Origin: Muraenolepis orangiensis | Taxonomy: Eukaryota > Chordata > Actinopteri > Gadiformes > Muraenolepididae | Direction of reading: 5' to 3' | DNA length: 64,000 nucleotides | NCBI GenBank assembly: GCA_027704905.1 | Contig: CM051021.1 | Location: forward strand, 1,382,990-1,446,989 | In this document: piece after piece, positions 12,295 to 25,298 of the stretch | Layout of the letters: each line of letters begins with the position of its first letter | Numbering within the stretch: position 1 is the first letter of the stretch | Translations under genes and position numbers: made by a program | Notes under the pieces: generated by a model | Database searches by the model: none | What the model was told of the DNA's origin: nothing | What the model saw: only the letters and a program-made list of their open reading frames with translations

Positions 12295-13130
12295 TGTCCC
12301 CGGGGTGCCGTGATAACAGCCTAACAGCTGTGATCAGATGAAGATCTTCTGTGGCGCTCCGTGTGTATCAAGACCGTTGAACAGGGAACAAGACGACCTC
12401 TCTCTCTCTCTCTCTCTCCCTGTGTGTATCAAGACCGTTGAAATGGGAACAAGACAACCTCCCGTCTCTCTCTCTCTCTCTCTCTCTCTCATGACCCATA
12501 TAGTTTGAAAGAGATCAGCTTAACATTTGAATGTGAGTTTTCCACCGGATCGGTTTCACACGGGATGAACACTCGTACCTGTGGGCGTGGCCCCGAGCTT
12601 CAGGATAGCGTTGTAGCTCTTTGAATGTTGTATTACAAGATACAATCGGTTTCCAAAATAGAAACCGGATTGATCCATTCATAGACAACCAAGTCACCTG
12701 GAGGGCGATGTCTGTATCCTCATCATCGTCATGGATTCTGTTACTTAATTTGTGATTGCCATTGTAACAAACAAAGCTTTTGCAGATTTATAAGTGGGTA
12801 CTGAGTGTTGTTAAAAACATTCAGAGATTTGTGTTGACCTTAGATTACAGGTAACGGTCCAATAGGCCGGTGTATGTATTCACAACTCTGATTGAAGTAT
12901 TGATCAAGTTTTTTCATGTATACAGTATATATATATATTCTTTTTTTTAAAGTCTGGTTTGTGGTGTTGTAAAATCCAAAAAGAGAACTTACTGATTCCA
13001 TTCCACTCTGAGCACCAAGCGCAGGTCACCTGAGGACAGCAGGATGTCCCCCTGGTCCGGGTAGCGGCCCTGGTGAGGAAGAACAAGGAGCTGGTTAGAC
13101 CGGGTCGCTACAGGGCACACAAAAGAGAGG
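12241..13130. other. unassigned; imperfect 60-bp duplication
   Basis: The phrase tgtgtatcaagaccgttgaa occurs twice (about 12361 and 12422), each followed by gggaacaagac and a (CT)n run. A (GT)n run lies at 12264-12290. No gene recognised. Confidence 0.55.
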
Positions 13131-13437
13131 ACGGCAGTAGCTCAGTCTGTTGGGACTTGGCTTGGGAACCGGAGGGTCGCCGGTTCAAGTCCCTGAAAAA
13201 ACTGACCGAGTACGGAGTGAGAACTGGTGCTTGTGGAACGAGGTGCCAGTTTGCCTCCTGGGCACTGCAGATGTGCCCTTGAGCAAGGCACCAGATCCCT
13301 ACACTGCTCCCTGGGCAGCTGTATATACAATAGCTGCCGACTGCTCCTAATACTAGGATGGGTTAAATGCGTGTGTGTACATGTATGTGTGTGAGATTCA
13401 GAAGAGGTCCATTCTGGAGGTCTCTTGGCCTCCAGAT
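13131..13437 (+). mobile_element. tRNA-derived SINE, near full length
   Basis: Full A box (tagctcagtctgttggg), B box (gccggttcaagtcc), gagcaaggcaccagat core, ctgtatatacaatagctg, aggatgggttaaatgcg and a degraded tail. It has a longer middle (aactgaccgagtacggagtg) also found in the copy at 35.4 kb. Confidence 0.88.
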
Positions 13438-13894
13438 CCATCCTGTAGAAGAAGAATCACACAAATCCAGATAGTCTTCAGAGTGGAATGAAAAGCCTCA
13501 GATTGTAAGGTCGTATGGGCTGCTGCTTCATCGGAAGAGGTTATGGAAAGTTTACCAGCAGTGGAGATTCTTTTCTCAGTTTTTTTATTTTTATGTTAGG
13601 AACACAAACAATTCTAATCTTGACGGACAGTAAGCTGTGAAGGACAGGAAAAAAACCCCGCCTCACAGTGGATATCACGCTATCAGCCACCGCGCCGTGG
13701 TTACCATCCAGGGGCGCGTTTATGTCCTCATCTGCTCTCCCCCTCCCCTCCCCCCACCCATGTTCTTTTGGTTGGTTGATTGGGTCGGAATAGATGAATA
13801 GATGTGGGTAAGCCGTGGCTATAGGTTAATATATTTAAATGAGTGGGGATGACTCACAGGTTAAAGATAACAATGTCTGGGTCAGGAATAGTGA
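13438..13894. other. unassigned sequence
   Basis: Nothing recognised apart from a C-rich patch at about 13738-13760. Confidence 0.5.
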
Positions 13895-14682
13895 AGGAAT
13901 AAGAAATGAATGAATCAACTAGCTTCATGACTGTATGCTGTATAAGGAATAAGTGATACCATCAACTAGCTTCATGACTGTATGCTCTATAAGGAATAAG
14001 AGATAAATCAACTAACTTCATGACTGTATGCTCAATAAGGAATAAGTGATACCATCAACTAGCTTCATGACTGTATGCTCTATAAGGAATAAGTGATACC
14101 ATCAACTAGCTTCATGACTGTATGCTCTATAAGGAATAAGTGATACCATCAACTAGCTTCATGACTGTATGCTCAATAAGGAATAAGATATAAATCAACA
14201 AGCTTCATGGCTGTATGCTCTATAAGGAATAAGATATAAATCAACTAGCTTCATGACTGTATGCTCAATAAGGAATAAGAGATAAATCAACTAGCTTCAT
14301 GGCTGTATGCTCTATAAGGAATAAGAGATAAATCAACTAGCTTCATGGCTGTATGCTCTATAAGGAATAAGAGATAAATCAACTAGCTTCATGACTGTAT
14401 GCTCTATAAGGAATAAGAGATAAATCAACTAGCTTCATGGCTGTATGCTCTATAAGGAATAAGAGATAAATCAACTAGCTTCATGGCTGTATGCTCTATA
14501 AGGAAGAGATAAATCAACTAGCTTCATGGCTGTATGCTCTATAAGGAATAAGAGATAAATCAACTAGCTTCATGACTGTATGCTCTATAAGGAATAAGAG
14601 ATAAATCAACTAGCTTCATGGCTGTATGCTCTATAAGGAATAAGAGATAAATGAACTAGCTTCATGGCTCTATGCTCTACAC
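13895..14682. repeat. 46-bp minisatellite, about 17 units
   Basis: The unit reads aactagcttcatgactgtat then gctctataaggaataagag and ataaatc. Variants are gactgt/ggctgt, ctctat/ctcaat, and agtgatacc/agagataaa. The variants occur in runs, which suggests local duplication of blocks. Repeats are head-to-tail with no spacers. Confidence 0.97.
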
Positions 14683-14885
14683 CCCCTGGGGTCCCCACAC
14701 ATCAATGGTGGTATGGTACCTTTTCTTATCCATCCTATAAAACCAAAACAAAGAAAAAAGGATTTTTTTGTCAGTTGAGTCACGCCAGATGACATGGACT
14801 CAGATCACGCTGCTGCAGTACACAAGACAGAGGCTGACAGGCGCTCTGTGTCTCTGTGTCCCTCTCTCTCTCTCTCTCTGTGTGT

Positions 14886-15005
14886 AGGAGGGAGCGAGGG
14901 AGGCAGGGAGAGATGGAGGGAGGGAGGCAGGGAGAGATGGAGGGAGGGAGGGAGGGAGGCAGGGAGGGAGGGAGGGAGGCAGGGAGGGAGGGAGGCAGGG
15001 AGGGC
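14886..15005. repeat. GGGA/GGCA-rich simple repeat
   Basis: Tandem gggaggca, gagatgga and ggga units. Confidence 0.93.
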
Positions 15006-15136
15006 GGATGGCTCTTCTGGTCCTAACTAGGCCGGTCACAGCGGACCCATCAACAAAGACAAAACAAGGAATTTGTGATATATCCAATATATATATATAT
15101 ACATGTGGCTGGGAAAAGAGAGATTGGCATAGATGA

Positions 15137-15170
15137 CTACAGGTATGCATGCTTGCATGCATACCTGTAG
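15137..15170. repeat. perfect 34-bp palindrome
   Basis: Two 16-bp arms (ctacaggtatgcatgc and its exact complement) around a central tt. It could form a cruciform or hairpin. It lies 70 bp before a hAT element but is not its terminus. Confidence 0.9.
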
Positions 15171-15451
15171 ATTGCACAGCCAATCCCGGGGGCAGCGACC
15201 AACATAGGAGACCCGCTATTGTGAACACAAACGTTTAAAGTAGAGGTGGGACGATCGATCGGCTTCCGATCATTATCGGCCGATTTTGAAGAAAAATGCG
15301 CAATCGGAGAATGCCGATCTTGCTTTAATGTTGCCGATTTCATAGCCGATCCTGCACGTGAGAAACACGTGAGCTCATCTCTTTACCAGCGAGTAAAACA
15401 CGTGGGGCCCCGCCTCTTTTCTAAACAGAGTGATACTCGCCCTGCCTCAAC

Positions 15452-15664
15452 ATGTCAGCGGTGTCTGCAGTGTGGAGTTTCTTCAAAGTGTGTGATACAG
15501 ATGTAACATTTGCCATCTGTAATGTGTGCAAAGAGAAAATATCTCGTGGAGGAAGGAAGGTAAAAAATTTCAACACGACAAATTTAATAAGACACCTGAA
15601 AACCCATCACCCAGCGCAGCATGGCGAGTTTGTTAAACTGACCGCAGGAGAACGAGAAAAATAA
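15452..15664 (+). pseudogene. hAT transposase fragment with BED zinc finger
   Basis: The ATG at 15452 opens a 70-residue frame, MSAVSAVWSFFKVCDTD..., with CNVC and HLKTHH of a BED finger. It ends early at AGEREK because of a small indel; the downstream frame then continues with QQLLTQPTLESTHAYS and a piece typical of the region after the finger in hAT transposases. It is followed by a large deletion. It lacks the catalytic domain, so this is a dead transposase remnant. Confidence 0.7.
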
Positions 15665-16385
15665 AGGAGAGAAAACACCACAGCAGCTGCTGACACAACC
15701 CACTTTAGAGAGCACACATGCATATAGCCGTGATAGTGGGAAAGCCAAGGCGATCACAAAAAAAGTGATGGAATTCATAGCGCTGGATGATCAGCCATTT
15801 AGCGTGGTTGAAGATGCGGGATTCTGCTCGCACATATTGAGCCACGCTCCACCCTCCCATCTCGCAGGCATCTTGTTGACGTTGCCCTCGCCGAGCTCCG
15901 CCAATGTTCCCAATGCTGTATATAAGGTTATTCAATACCATTGGCGTTTTTAGCCCATCTCAAGTAAATTGCTAATTGTTTTTTTCTCTCAGCCTGTTAA
16001 TAAATGTGATAATAATTCACTATTCCCTGTGTGTGTGTGTTTACAGTCGGCTCATCTGCATTTTACTGCATGGCTGATTGTTTCACACTTGCATGTCCAA
16101 ACATGTCCAATAACTAGAGGTGGGACGATCGATCGGCTTCCGATCATTATCGGCCGATTTTGAAGAAAAATGCGCAATCGGAGAATGCCGATCTTTCTTT
16201 AATGTTGCCGATTTCATAGCCGATCCTGCACGTGAGAAACACGTGAGCTAATTTCTTTACCAACAAGACAAATTTAATAAGACACCTGAAAACCCATCAC
16301 CCAGCGCAGCATGGCGAGTTTGTTAAACTGACTGTGGAGAACGAGAACCCCAGGAATGCATGATGGATTAAACTGTTCTATAATA

Positions 16386-16874
16386 CAGGGGTTCCCACCC
16401 TTTTTTGTGCCACGGACCGGCAGATACATGAAAAAAAATCTCGCGGACCAGTTGTCAATTTTCGCGGACCGGTTGTCAAAGTGTGTGTCAACACACACCC
16501 CTAACAAAACGGCAGGGCTCGATTTCAGTATAAACGCGCATGTACGCGCAGCGCCCGTAACACAAACTCCGGCTCGTTCGCGACCGACACGTCACTAGCG
16601 CGTAGTCTCTTTAGTAGCGCATGTAACTGAAAGTCTCTCGTTATGCCGCCGATATATATTTAATCTATATATATCGATTATACCGCTATATAATCTATAT
16701 ATATAGATTATACTATATATATCATCTCTATATATAGATTATACCGCCCGCCGTTCACCTATACTCAAATTATTTGAGTCAAATATGATGATAAACACAC
16801 AGCTGTTTCGCCGCCCGGCAGTAACACCTCCACGGCCCGGTACCAGTCCGCAGCCCGGCATTTGGGAACCCCTG
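16386..16874. mobile_element. inner hAT-type MITE nested in copy 2
   Basis: Ends caggggttccca in inverted orientation; 8-bp duplication ctataata at 16378-16385 and 16875-16882. Same insertion site in the outer element as in copies 1 and 3. Confidence 0.85.
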
Positions 16875-17109
16875 CTATAATAGACTGCTATAGCAGCAAT
16901 ACACTGTAGACCGCTATAGCTGCAAAAAAAATAATTATAGATATATAATTATAGATACAGATATTTCTCATTGTGATCGGTGGCAAAAAACGTGATCGTC
17001 CCATCCCTAGTTTCAAGTGTTTAAAGTGACTGAGCAGGCACAGGTGAGGACGACAGATCAGATGCACTGGTATGCAGTTTAGTATCCAGGTGATATACAG
17101 TAAATGTCT

Positions 17110-17430
17110 TAGAGCAGTGGTCGCCAACCAAATACGGTATTCGCAGCCCTGCAAAACTAGTTTTGCTTCGCTTTTGCTTTCACACTGGCGCATTCGCTAC
17201 CCAACTAGTGCGCATTAACTAATCCACCTGGGGGTAGGTGGTTTCGATCCAGAAGTAACTAGTTTGGGTAAAACTACTATGGGTTTCGCTTCCCGTGTGT
17301 GTGAACGAAAACCTGGTATCGAGTGCGCAACGAATAACGAATTAGAAGAGAGAACATACAAGACATGTGAACATGTGCACTAACTAATACGGGTGTCGAT
17401 ACCGTATTCAGTGTGAACGCGGTAAAAGAA
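17110..17430. mobile_element. possible MITE
   Basis: Starts cagtggtcgccaacc near aaatacggtattcg; the far end contains gataccgtattcagtgtgaa. The motif ttcacactg occurs in inverted orientation at both ends. Boundaries and TSD were not resolved. Confidence 0.35.
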
Positions 17431-17660
17431 GGAAGGAAGGAAGGAAAGAAAGAAAGGAATGATGACAACAAACGATCAAACTAATTAACTAGTGGATGAA
17501 TGAAAGCCGTCTCAGAGCAGCAGGTTAACAACTTGTAGATTTCAATGAAGCCGAGCAAGAGCAAGAGTGAAGAAAGAGCAAGAGACCAGGAAAAATAATA
17601 TAAAGTCATTCCCCTCCACGTCAACAGAGTCCAAAGGAGAACCAAGGACACGCAATGGAA
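17431..17660. other. unassigned sequence
   Basis: A short ggaaggaa tract at about 17428; otherwise nothing recognised. Confidence 0.5.
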
Positions 17661-17662
17661 AC

Positions 17663-19734
<2,072 letters not shown>

Positions 19735-19954
19735 CGATCTACGCGGTCACGGCTCTTCCCTGTCCAGTGGCCCCAAAGCGGTGGAATGAACTCCCCACGG
19801 ATGTCAGGACTGCAGAGTCACTGCCCATCTTGATGGGCAGTCACCTCTCAACTCACCTATTCAGGAAACACTACCCGGATATTTCCTCTTATCACTTTTT
19901 ACCTTTTACAGACACCTCTGCAGACTCACTACTAAATCTAAATCGTAATCTGAA
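19735..19954 (+). mobile_element. L2-type LINE, reverse-transcriptase C-terminal remnant
   Basis: In one frame the sequence reads PKRWNELPTDVRTAES, then SHLSTHLFRKHYPDIS, the typical end of an L2-clade LINE protein in fish (W-N-x-L-P ... THLFR). It is 5'-truncated and directly followed by a SINE tail in reverse. Confidence 0.65.
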
Positions 19955-20103
19955 TCTGGAGGGTTGAATCCTCTTTATTGGTCACATCCAAACACATAGT
20001 GAAAAATTGCCATTGCTCAAGGGCACCTCAGTACGACCTGAACCGGCAACCTACTGGTTCCCAAGCCCTAAGTTCAAACAGACTGAGCTATCCTGTCGCT
20101 CTA
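19955..20103 (-). mobile_element. tRNA-derived SINE, internally deleted
   Basis: Reads in reverse: tail ttgaatcctctttattgg, core ttgctcaagggcacctc, B box, then gactgagctatcctg (A box). Confidence 0.85.
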
Positions 20104-20705
20104 CTTGCTTATTTGTTTGTTGTTGGGGATTATTTTCAATTGTAATCCATTTTACCACTACAGCCTGTGTCTAGGTGCTGCTTGCCACAGATATTCTCTT
20201 CTGTGACGGGGATTAAAGTTTCACATGCAAATGAATCCCTGTTAAAAGCTACGGTCTGAAGCAGATCAATAAATAACAGGAGCCATCCCTGCAGTCCGCC
20301 CTACTGTTAACAAGACATCGATGCAAGCTGCCCACCAGCCCCCAGCGGGCACAGCCTTTAAGCATGGTTTTAATACACCACCTCCGATGCTTAAAACCAC
20401 CAGACCCTTGGTCTAAAGCAAGTGGAGGTGAAAAGCCTTGTATTTGACGGTGTCCCAGAATCCTTCTCATGGATCCAGTCTGTGGAACACAAAGCTACTT
20501 TTCCCCACCCTGGACAGGTAGCTTAGCGCGTATTCAGACAACATCCCAGCATGATGTCTTGTTCAAGGAACACTAACAGCCCCTCATGACTAGACTGGTG
20601 TTACAGGAAGAAAAATGCTTTCACCGAGAGGCACCCAGTTAGACCCCGGCTGAGCTATGTGAGGGCAGAAGCTGAAACATTGACACAAGAGTCAGCTGAT
20701 CTTCT
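20104..20705. other. unassigned sequence
   Basis: Nothing recognised. Confidence 0.5.
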
Positions 20706-20842
20706 ATCTAAATCTAAATCTGGAGGATTAAATCCTCTTTATTGTTCACAAACATGTACACACACACATTGAAATGTGTTTTTCTGCATTTAACCCGTCC
20801 TAGTGTTAGGAGCAGTGGGTATCAGCTATTGTATATACAGCA
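20706..20842 (-). mobile_element. tRNA-derived SINE, 3' half
   Basis: Contains ctaaatctaaatctggagg, aatcctctttattg, a (CA)n, gcatttaaccc, and ctattgtatatacag in reverse; the tRNA head is missing. Confidence 0.82.
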
Positions 20843-20879
20843 TACGCGGAGAATTGGTGAGAAGAAAAACACCAGGAAA

Positions 20880-21350
20880 GTACACATAACATTACATTAT
20901 ATTAGTAATTTAGCCATGTCGCTTTTATCCAAAGCCACTTACAATAGTGTGTTCAACAAAGGTAGGTAAGAGAACAACTCGTCACCAGAAGTCAAAAATG
21001 CATTTCATTCCTAACACGTCTCCAAGAACTGAGCCAGTACTCAGGTAAAAGTACAATAAGTTCAGGTGAAAGTACAGTAAAGTAAAAGTACAATAAGTTG
21101 GCAAAGAATATAGAACAATATCTAGAACAATATCTACCTAACAATTTACTTACATAATCTACTTAGTAGGACACTAGTAAAAGTGATAAGAGGATGCGCT
21201 ACGAGGAAGGATCCCGGTAGTGTGTCCTGAAGAGGTTGAATGAGTTTGAATGGGGTTTCAGCCTGCGGCGGAAGATTGGCAATGACATCCCTGGGGAGTT
21301 TGTTCCACCAAACTGGTATACACCCTCCCCACCCCAATAAAACCATCAAC
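20880..21350 (-). mobile_element. L2-type LINE 3' end with L2/SINE-type tail
   Basis: On the minus strand a degraded C-terminal piece (WWNKLPRDV) is followed by a UTR ending in a stretch equivalent to ggctttggataaaagcgac, then attacattatattag-like (TGTAA)n repeats. This tail stem-loop is the recognition end shared by UnaL2-like LINEs and many fish SINEs. Confidence 0.7.
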
Positions 21351-22140
21351 TATGTGACTCAATTTGCTGTTGGACACAAAGGCTTCCCTTCACAAGGTGA
21401 AAGAGTTGAATGAATTATCTGTGGAAAGCGAGATAACAATCTATTCAGGTGAAGCTGCAGAATCCTGAAGACTCTTTCCTTTCCTTTCCAGGCAAATTAG
21501 TGGGCGGGTCTCCGCTCATCTTGCTTTAGCGCCGCGATGACGGCAATAAATGTTTTGGAAACGGATGGTGGGCGGATGAATCCGAGCCGGGCGGCACGGA
21601 AGAAGAAGAAGAAACACGGAAGGTCTTAGTTTCTATCTGGACTGAACCCCAGCCGCTGAGTTTACCTGTTCAATATTCACCTGGAGCCCAACACCATGAA
21701 CAGAGACCCTCGCAAGATCTGTTCCACAATAACGGCCCCGTTAGGGTAAACTGGGGAGTGGGCGGGGCCCGCTCCAACGGTATGTCAACCATGTCCTGCG
21801 GTGGCCCCGGGTCATCCATCACACTGTTGGACTACACCTGGCTAGCCCTCCTCCCATTGGTCAGTGCTTTGGGACCTCATTATAAGATGACATCAGCCCC
21901 GCGAGGGTTCTGACCCACCGTGTGTTCTTATGGTAATACCCAGCCCTCTCTCCCCAGAGAGATGAAGCATGGGAGAGTTTGCTTAACGGCTGTGGGATCG
22001 CCGGTCTGAATCACGCTGCCTCATCTTCCACTCTTATTGATCCTAATGCAGGGTTTAGAGTCAGAGATCGGTTGTTATGGTCCGGTATAACACACAATGA
22101 CCGCAACAAAAGCATGAGGTGGAGGTGGTGGTGGAGGTGA
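21351..22140. other. unassigned sequence
   Basis: A moderately GC-rich stretch with a few gaagaagaag units at 21600. No convincing exon. Confidence 0.5.
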
Positions 22141-22145
22141 TGGTT

Positions 22146-24995
22146 TAAGTCAAGTCAAGTCAAGTCAAGTTTATTGTCACTTCACAGTTTACAGTTTAGT
22201 ATAAAGCAGTGATGTGAAATTCTTGTGTGCAATACCCGACGACAGACAGCAGTTATAAAATAAGATAAAATTAAAATAGATAAAAAATACAATAAAAAAT
22301 AGAATAAAGAATATAAAATAAAAATAAAAAATGCAATTTATAAAATGCAAAAATCAGCACAGAAAAGAGCAATATATATATATAAATCAATGTAATAAAA
22401 TATACATTGTTATATGTTATACGCCCTTGTTCAGCAGCCTGATGGCCTGACTGTGGAAGCTATCTCTAAGCCTATTTGTACGACACTTGATACTGCGGTA
22501 TCGCCTGCCTGACGGTAATAGTGAGTAAAGTTCGTGGCTGGGGTGGGCAATGTCTTTTATAATTCTTTTGGCCTTGGCCACGCACCGCTGGTTGTAAATG
22601 TCCAGGAGGGAGGGGAGCTCACCTCCAACGATATACTGGGCCGTCCGCACCACCCTTTGAAGCGCTCTGCGCTCGAGTGCCGTGCAGTTCCCGTACCAGG
22701 CGGTGATACACCCTGTCAGAACACTCTCGATGGTGCCGTTGTAGAATGTTCTCAGGATGCGGGGGCCCATGCTGAATTTCTTCAGACGCCTGAGAAAATA
22801 CAGGCGTTGTTGGGCCCTTTTCACCACGTGTGTGGTGTGCGTGGACCATGTGAGGTCCTCGGAGATGTGCACGCCGAGGAACTTGAAGCTGCTGACCCTC
22901 TCTACTGCAACGCCGTCGATGGAGATAGGGCTGTGCTCTCCCCTCTGCCTCCTGAAGTCCACGATCAGCTCCTTGGTCTTCTTGACGTTGAGGGCGAGGC
23001 TGTTCTCCTGGCACCACTGCTCCAGCGATCCGACCTCCTCCCTGTAGGCTGTCTCGTCGTCGCCGGCGATCAGGCCCATCACTGTCGTGTCGTCAGCAAA
23101 CTTGACGATGACGTTGGAGCTGTGCATAGCCATGCAGTCGTGGGTGTAGAGGGAGTAGAGGAGAGGGCTCAGCACGCATCCCTGGGGGGCTCCCGTGTTG
23201 AGGGTCAGTGGCTCTGATGTGGTGCTGCCCATCCTCACCACCTGGCGGCGGTCCGACAGGAGGTTCAGTATCCAGCTGCACATGGATGGGGGTACGCCTA
23301 GACCTCTCAGCTTGGTGTCGAGCTTGGCAGGAACTATTGTGTTGAATGCTGAGCTGTAGTCCACAAACAGCATTCGCACATAACAGTTCTTCCCCTCCAG
23401 GTGGGAAAGGGCAGTGTGGAGGGCCATGGCAATTGCGTCGTCCGTGGATCTATTTTGACGATATGCAAATTGCCATGGGTCCAGCGTGGTAGGTAACACG
23501 GAGCAAATAAAGTCCTTGACCAACCTCTCGAAGCATTTGCTAACGATCGAGGTGAGGGCCACAGGTCTGTAGTCATTCAGGCATGTTACCTTGGTTTGTT
23601 TAGGGACAGGCACGATGGTGGATATCTTGAAGACCGCGGGGACAACAGCCTGGGACAGGGAGAGGTTGAAGATGTCTGCAAAGACTCCTGCCAACTGGTC
23701 TGCGCATGCTCTGAGGACGCGGCCCGGGATGTCGTCGGGGCCTGCCGCCTGACGGATGTTCAGCCGCTTAAAGGTGCGGCGCACATCCGCCTCCGAGATG
23801 CGCAGCTGGCTGGTCTCCCCAGTCGGTGCTGGCTTCGGCGGGCTGCCGTTTACGTCGAACCGAGCAAAAAATGTATTTAGCTCTCCTGGGAGGGAGGTAG
23901 AGGAGTTCTCTACACAACTGGTTCTCCCTCTGAAGTTCGTTATCTTCTGCAGCCCCTGCCACATACCCCTCGCATCGTGTTTCTTGAATTTATCTTCCAC
24001 TCTGTCCTTATACTCCCGCTTGGCAGTGACGATGGTCTTACGGAGGTCGTAACGGGCTCTCGTATATTCCTCCGTATTCCCGGAACCAAAGGCGGCGTTA
24101 CGCGCATGTAGGGCAGCGCGAACATCGCCGTTAATCCACGGTTTCTGGTTGGGATATATCCGAACCGACTTGGTCGGAACAACGTCATCTATGCACTTCT
24201 TGATGAACCCGGTGACCGACGACGCGTACTCGTTGATGTTATTGTCCGAGGCAACGCGGAACATGTGCCAGTCAGCGTGATCAAAACAATCCTGCAGCGT
24301 AGAATCTGATTGGTCCGACCAGCATTGGACCTCCCTCACAGCGATCGGTTGCTGCTTCAGTCTCTGCCTATAGGCGGGGAGTAGCTGGATAGAGCGGTGA
24401 TCTGATTTGCCGAACGGTGGGCGGAGGAGGGCCTTGTAGCCATCACGGAAGGGAGTGTAGCAGTGGTCGAGGATCCGCTCGCCCCGTGTGTTGCTCTTTA
24501 TGTGTTGGTAGAACTTCGGGAGAACCTTCTTCAGGTTCGCCTTGTTGAAGTCCCCCGCCACGATGAGAGCAGCCTCGGGGTGGGCCGACTCCTGTTCGCT
24601 GATAGCCCCGTACAGTTCCTTCAGCGCTGTGTCCGTGTTGGCTTGTGGGGGAATGTAAACAGCGGTCACGGTTACCGCTGTAAACTCCCGAGGTAGCCAG
24701 TATGGACGGCACATAAGCATCAGGTACTCCAGGTCCGGGGAACAGAAAGACTTGAGGGGATGTACATGGCTTTGGTTGCACCAAGATCTGTTTATCATGA
24801 GACATACCCCCCCTCCGCGATCTTTACCGGAGAGAGCCTTTGTTCTGTCCGCCCGGTGTACGGAAAATCCCGTCGGCTCGATAGCTGCGTCGGTAACCCC
24901 CTCCGACATCCATGTCTCCGTAAGGCAGATAATACAATTGTCCCTAGTTTCCCGGTGGAATTGAATACGAGCCTGTAGTTCGCTTAGGCCGGTTT
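22146..24995 (-). mobile_element. LINE of the CR1/L2/Rex1 group, 5'-truncated
   Basis: The minus-strand element ends in a (gtcaa)-type tandem tail (aagtcaagtcaagtcaag at 22146) preceded by an A/T-rich UTR. Its 5' end lies near 24995, where an in-frame taa precedes the coding part. The ggttta motif occurs at both flanks and may be a short duplication, but this is weak. It carries one long coding frame (22417-24909). Confidence 0.85.
22417..24909 (-). CDS. LINE ORF2: endonuclease and reverse transcriptase
   Basis: This 830-residue frame copies LINE RNA into DNA at a nicked chromosomal site. The N-terminal 200 residues are the later part of an APE-like endonuclease (VAGDFNKANL at about 117-126, KSDHRSIQLL near 168). 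The reverse transcriptase spans about 390-700: QAAGPDDIPGRVLRA, NDYRPVALTSIVSKCFERL, FVDYSSAFNTI (motif A), TGAPQGCVLSPLLYSL (motif B), VKFADDTTVMGL (motif C, catalytic DD). The C-terminus resembles fish L2/Rex1 proteins (AWYGNCTALERRALQRVVRT). No stop or shift interrupts it. The open frame extends some 20 codons upstream of the chosen ATG (TETW just before it), so the true N-terminus is missing: the element is 5'-truncated inside the endonuclease. Assignment between Rex1 and L2 clades is uncertain. Confidence 0.9.
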   Translation of the reverse strand: MSEGVTDAAIEPTGFSVHRADRTKALSGKDRGGGVCLMINRSWCNQSHVHPLKSFCSPDLEYLMLMCRPYWLPREFTAVTVTAVYIPPQANTDTALKELYGAISEQESAHPEAALIVAGDFNKANLKKVLPKFYQHIKSNTRGERILDHCYTPFRDGYKALLRPPFGKSDHRSIQLLPAYRQRLKQQPIAVREVQCWSDQSDSTLQDCFDHADWHMFRVASDNNINEYASSVTGFIKKCIDDVVPTKSVRIYPNQKPWINGDVRAALHARNAAFGSGNTEEYTRARYDLRKTIVTAKREYKDRVEDKFKKHDARGMWQGLQKITNFRGRTSCVENSSTSLPGELNTFFARFDVNGSPPKPAPTGETSQLRISEADVRRTFKRLNIRQAAGPDDIPGRVLRACADQLAGVFADIFNLSLSQAVVPAVFKISTIVPVPKQTKVTCLNDYRPVALTSIVSKCFERLVKDFICSVLPTTLDPWQFAYRQNRSTDDAIAMALHTALSHLEGKNCYVRMLFVDYSSAFNTIVPAKLDTKLRGLGVPPSMCSWILNLLSDRRQVVRMGSTTSEPLTLNTGAPQGCVLSPLLYSLYTHDCMAMHSSNVIVKFADDTTVMGLIAGDDETAYREEVGSLEQWCQENSLALNVKKTKELIVDFRRQRGEHSPISIDGVAVERVSSFKFLGVHISEDLTWSTHTTHVVKRAQQRLYFLRRLKKFSMGPRILRTFYNGTIESVLTGCITAWYGNCTALERRALQRVVRTAQYIVGGELPSLLDIYNQRCVAKAKRIIKDIAHPSHELYSLLPSGRRYRSIKCRTNRLRDSFHSQAIRLLNKGV

Positions 24996-24999
24996 AGGT

Positions 25000-25295
25000 T
25001 TAGGCCGGTTTGAAGAGATGAAACTTAGTAAGTGATACCAGACCAATGAAGTAAAAAGCACTGCCCACCAAGCCTCTACCGTTATCCTTTAGGGCTCAAT
25101 TCACCAGGAAAACAGACAGCTTTCAGGTGAAGAGCAGAGCCCCAGATTTGCTTTGGCCGATCAAAGCTTTTGAGCTGACATGCAGGAAGACGGACAGACA
25201 AGCAGACAGGCAGACAAGCAGACAGAGAAGCAGACAGGCAGACAAGCGCACTTCCTTTGCAGGACGCTTATAAGAAGAAATGTGACTACATACAT
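25000..25295. other. unassigned; GACA-rich patch
   Basis: A (gacaagca/gacaggca)n patch lies at 25190-25250; nothing else recognised. Confidence 0.55.
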
Positions 25296-25298
25296 ACG

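Larger units (their letters stand above)
15241..17009 (+). mobile_element. compound hAT-type element, copy 2
   Basis: The left end tagaggtgggacgatcgatc is at 15241 and the right end (inward tagggatgggacgatcacg) at 17009. The flanks gtttaaag (15233-15240) and gtttcaag (17010-17017) match at 7 of 8 positions. A second left end lies at 16115, so two partial copies are joined head-to-tail. The first part keeps more transposase than the other copies: after the BED finger, about 15663-15830 reads SRDSGKAKAITKKVMEFI and ALDDQPFSVVEDAGF in one frame. The second part has a deletion joining 16260 to sequence equivalent to the 3' end of the BED frame. Confidence 0.82.

Noticed and set aside
22534..23217. 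Plus-strand 227-codon frame
   Set aside because: It lies opposite the LINE reverse transcriptase, which has all family motifs on the minus strand; this is a shadow.
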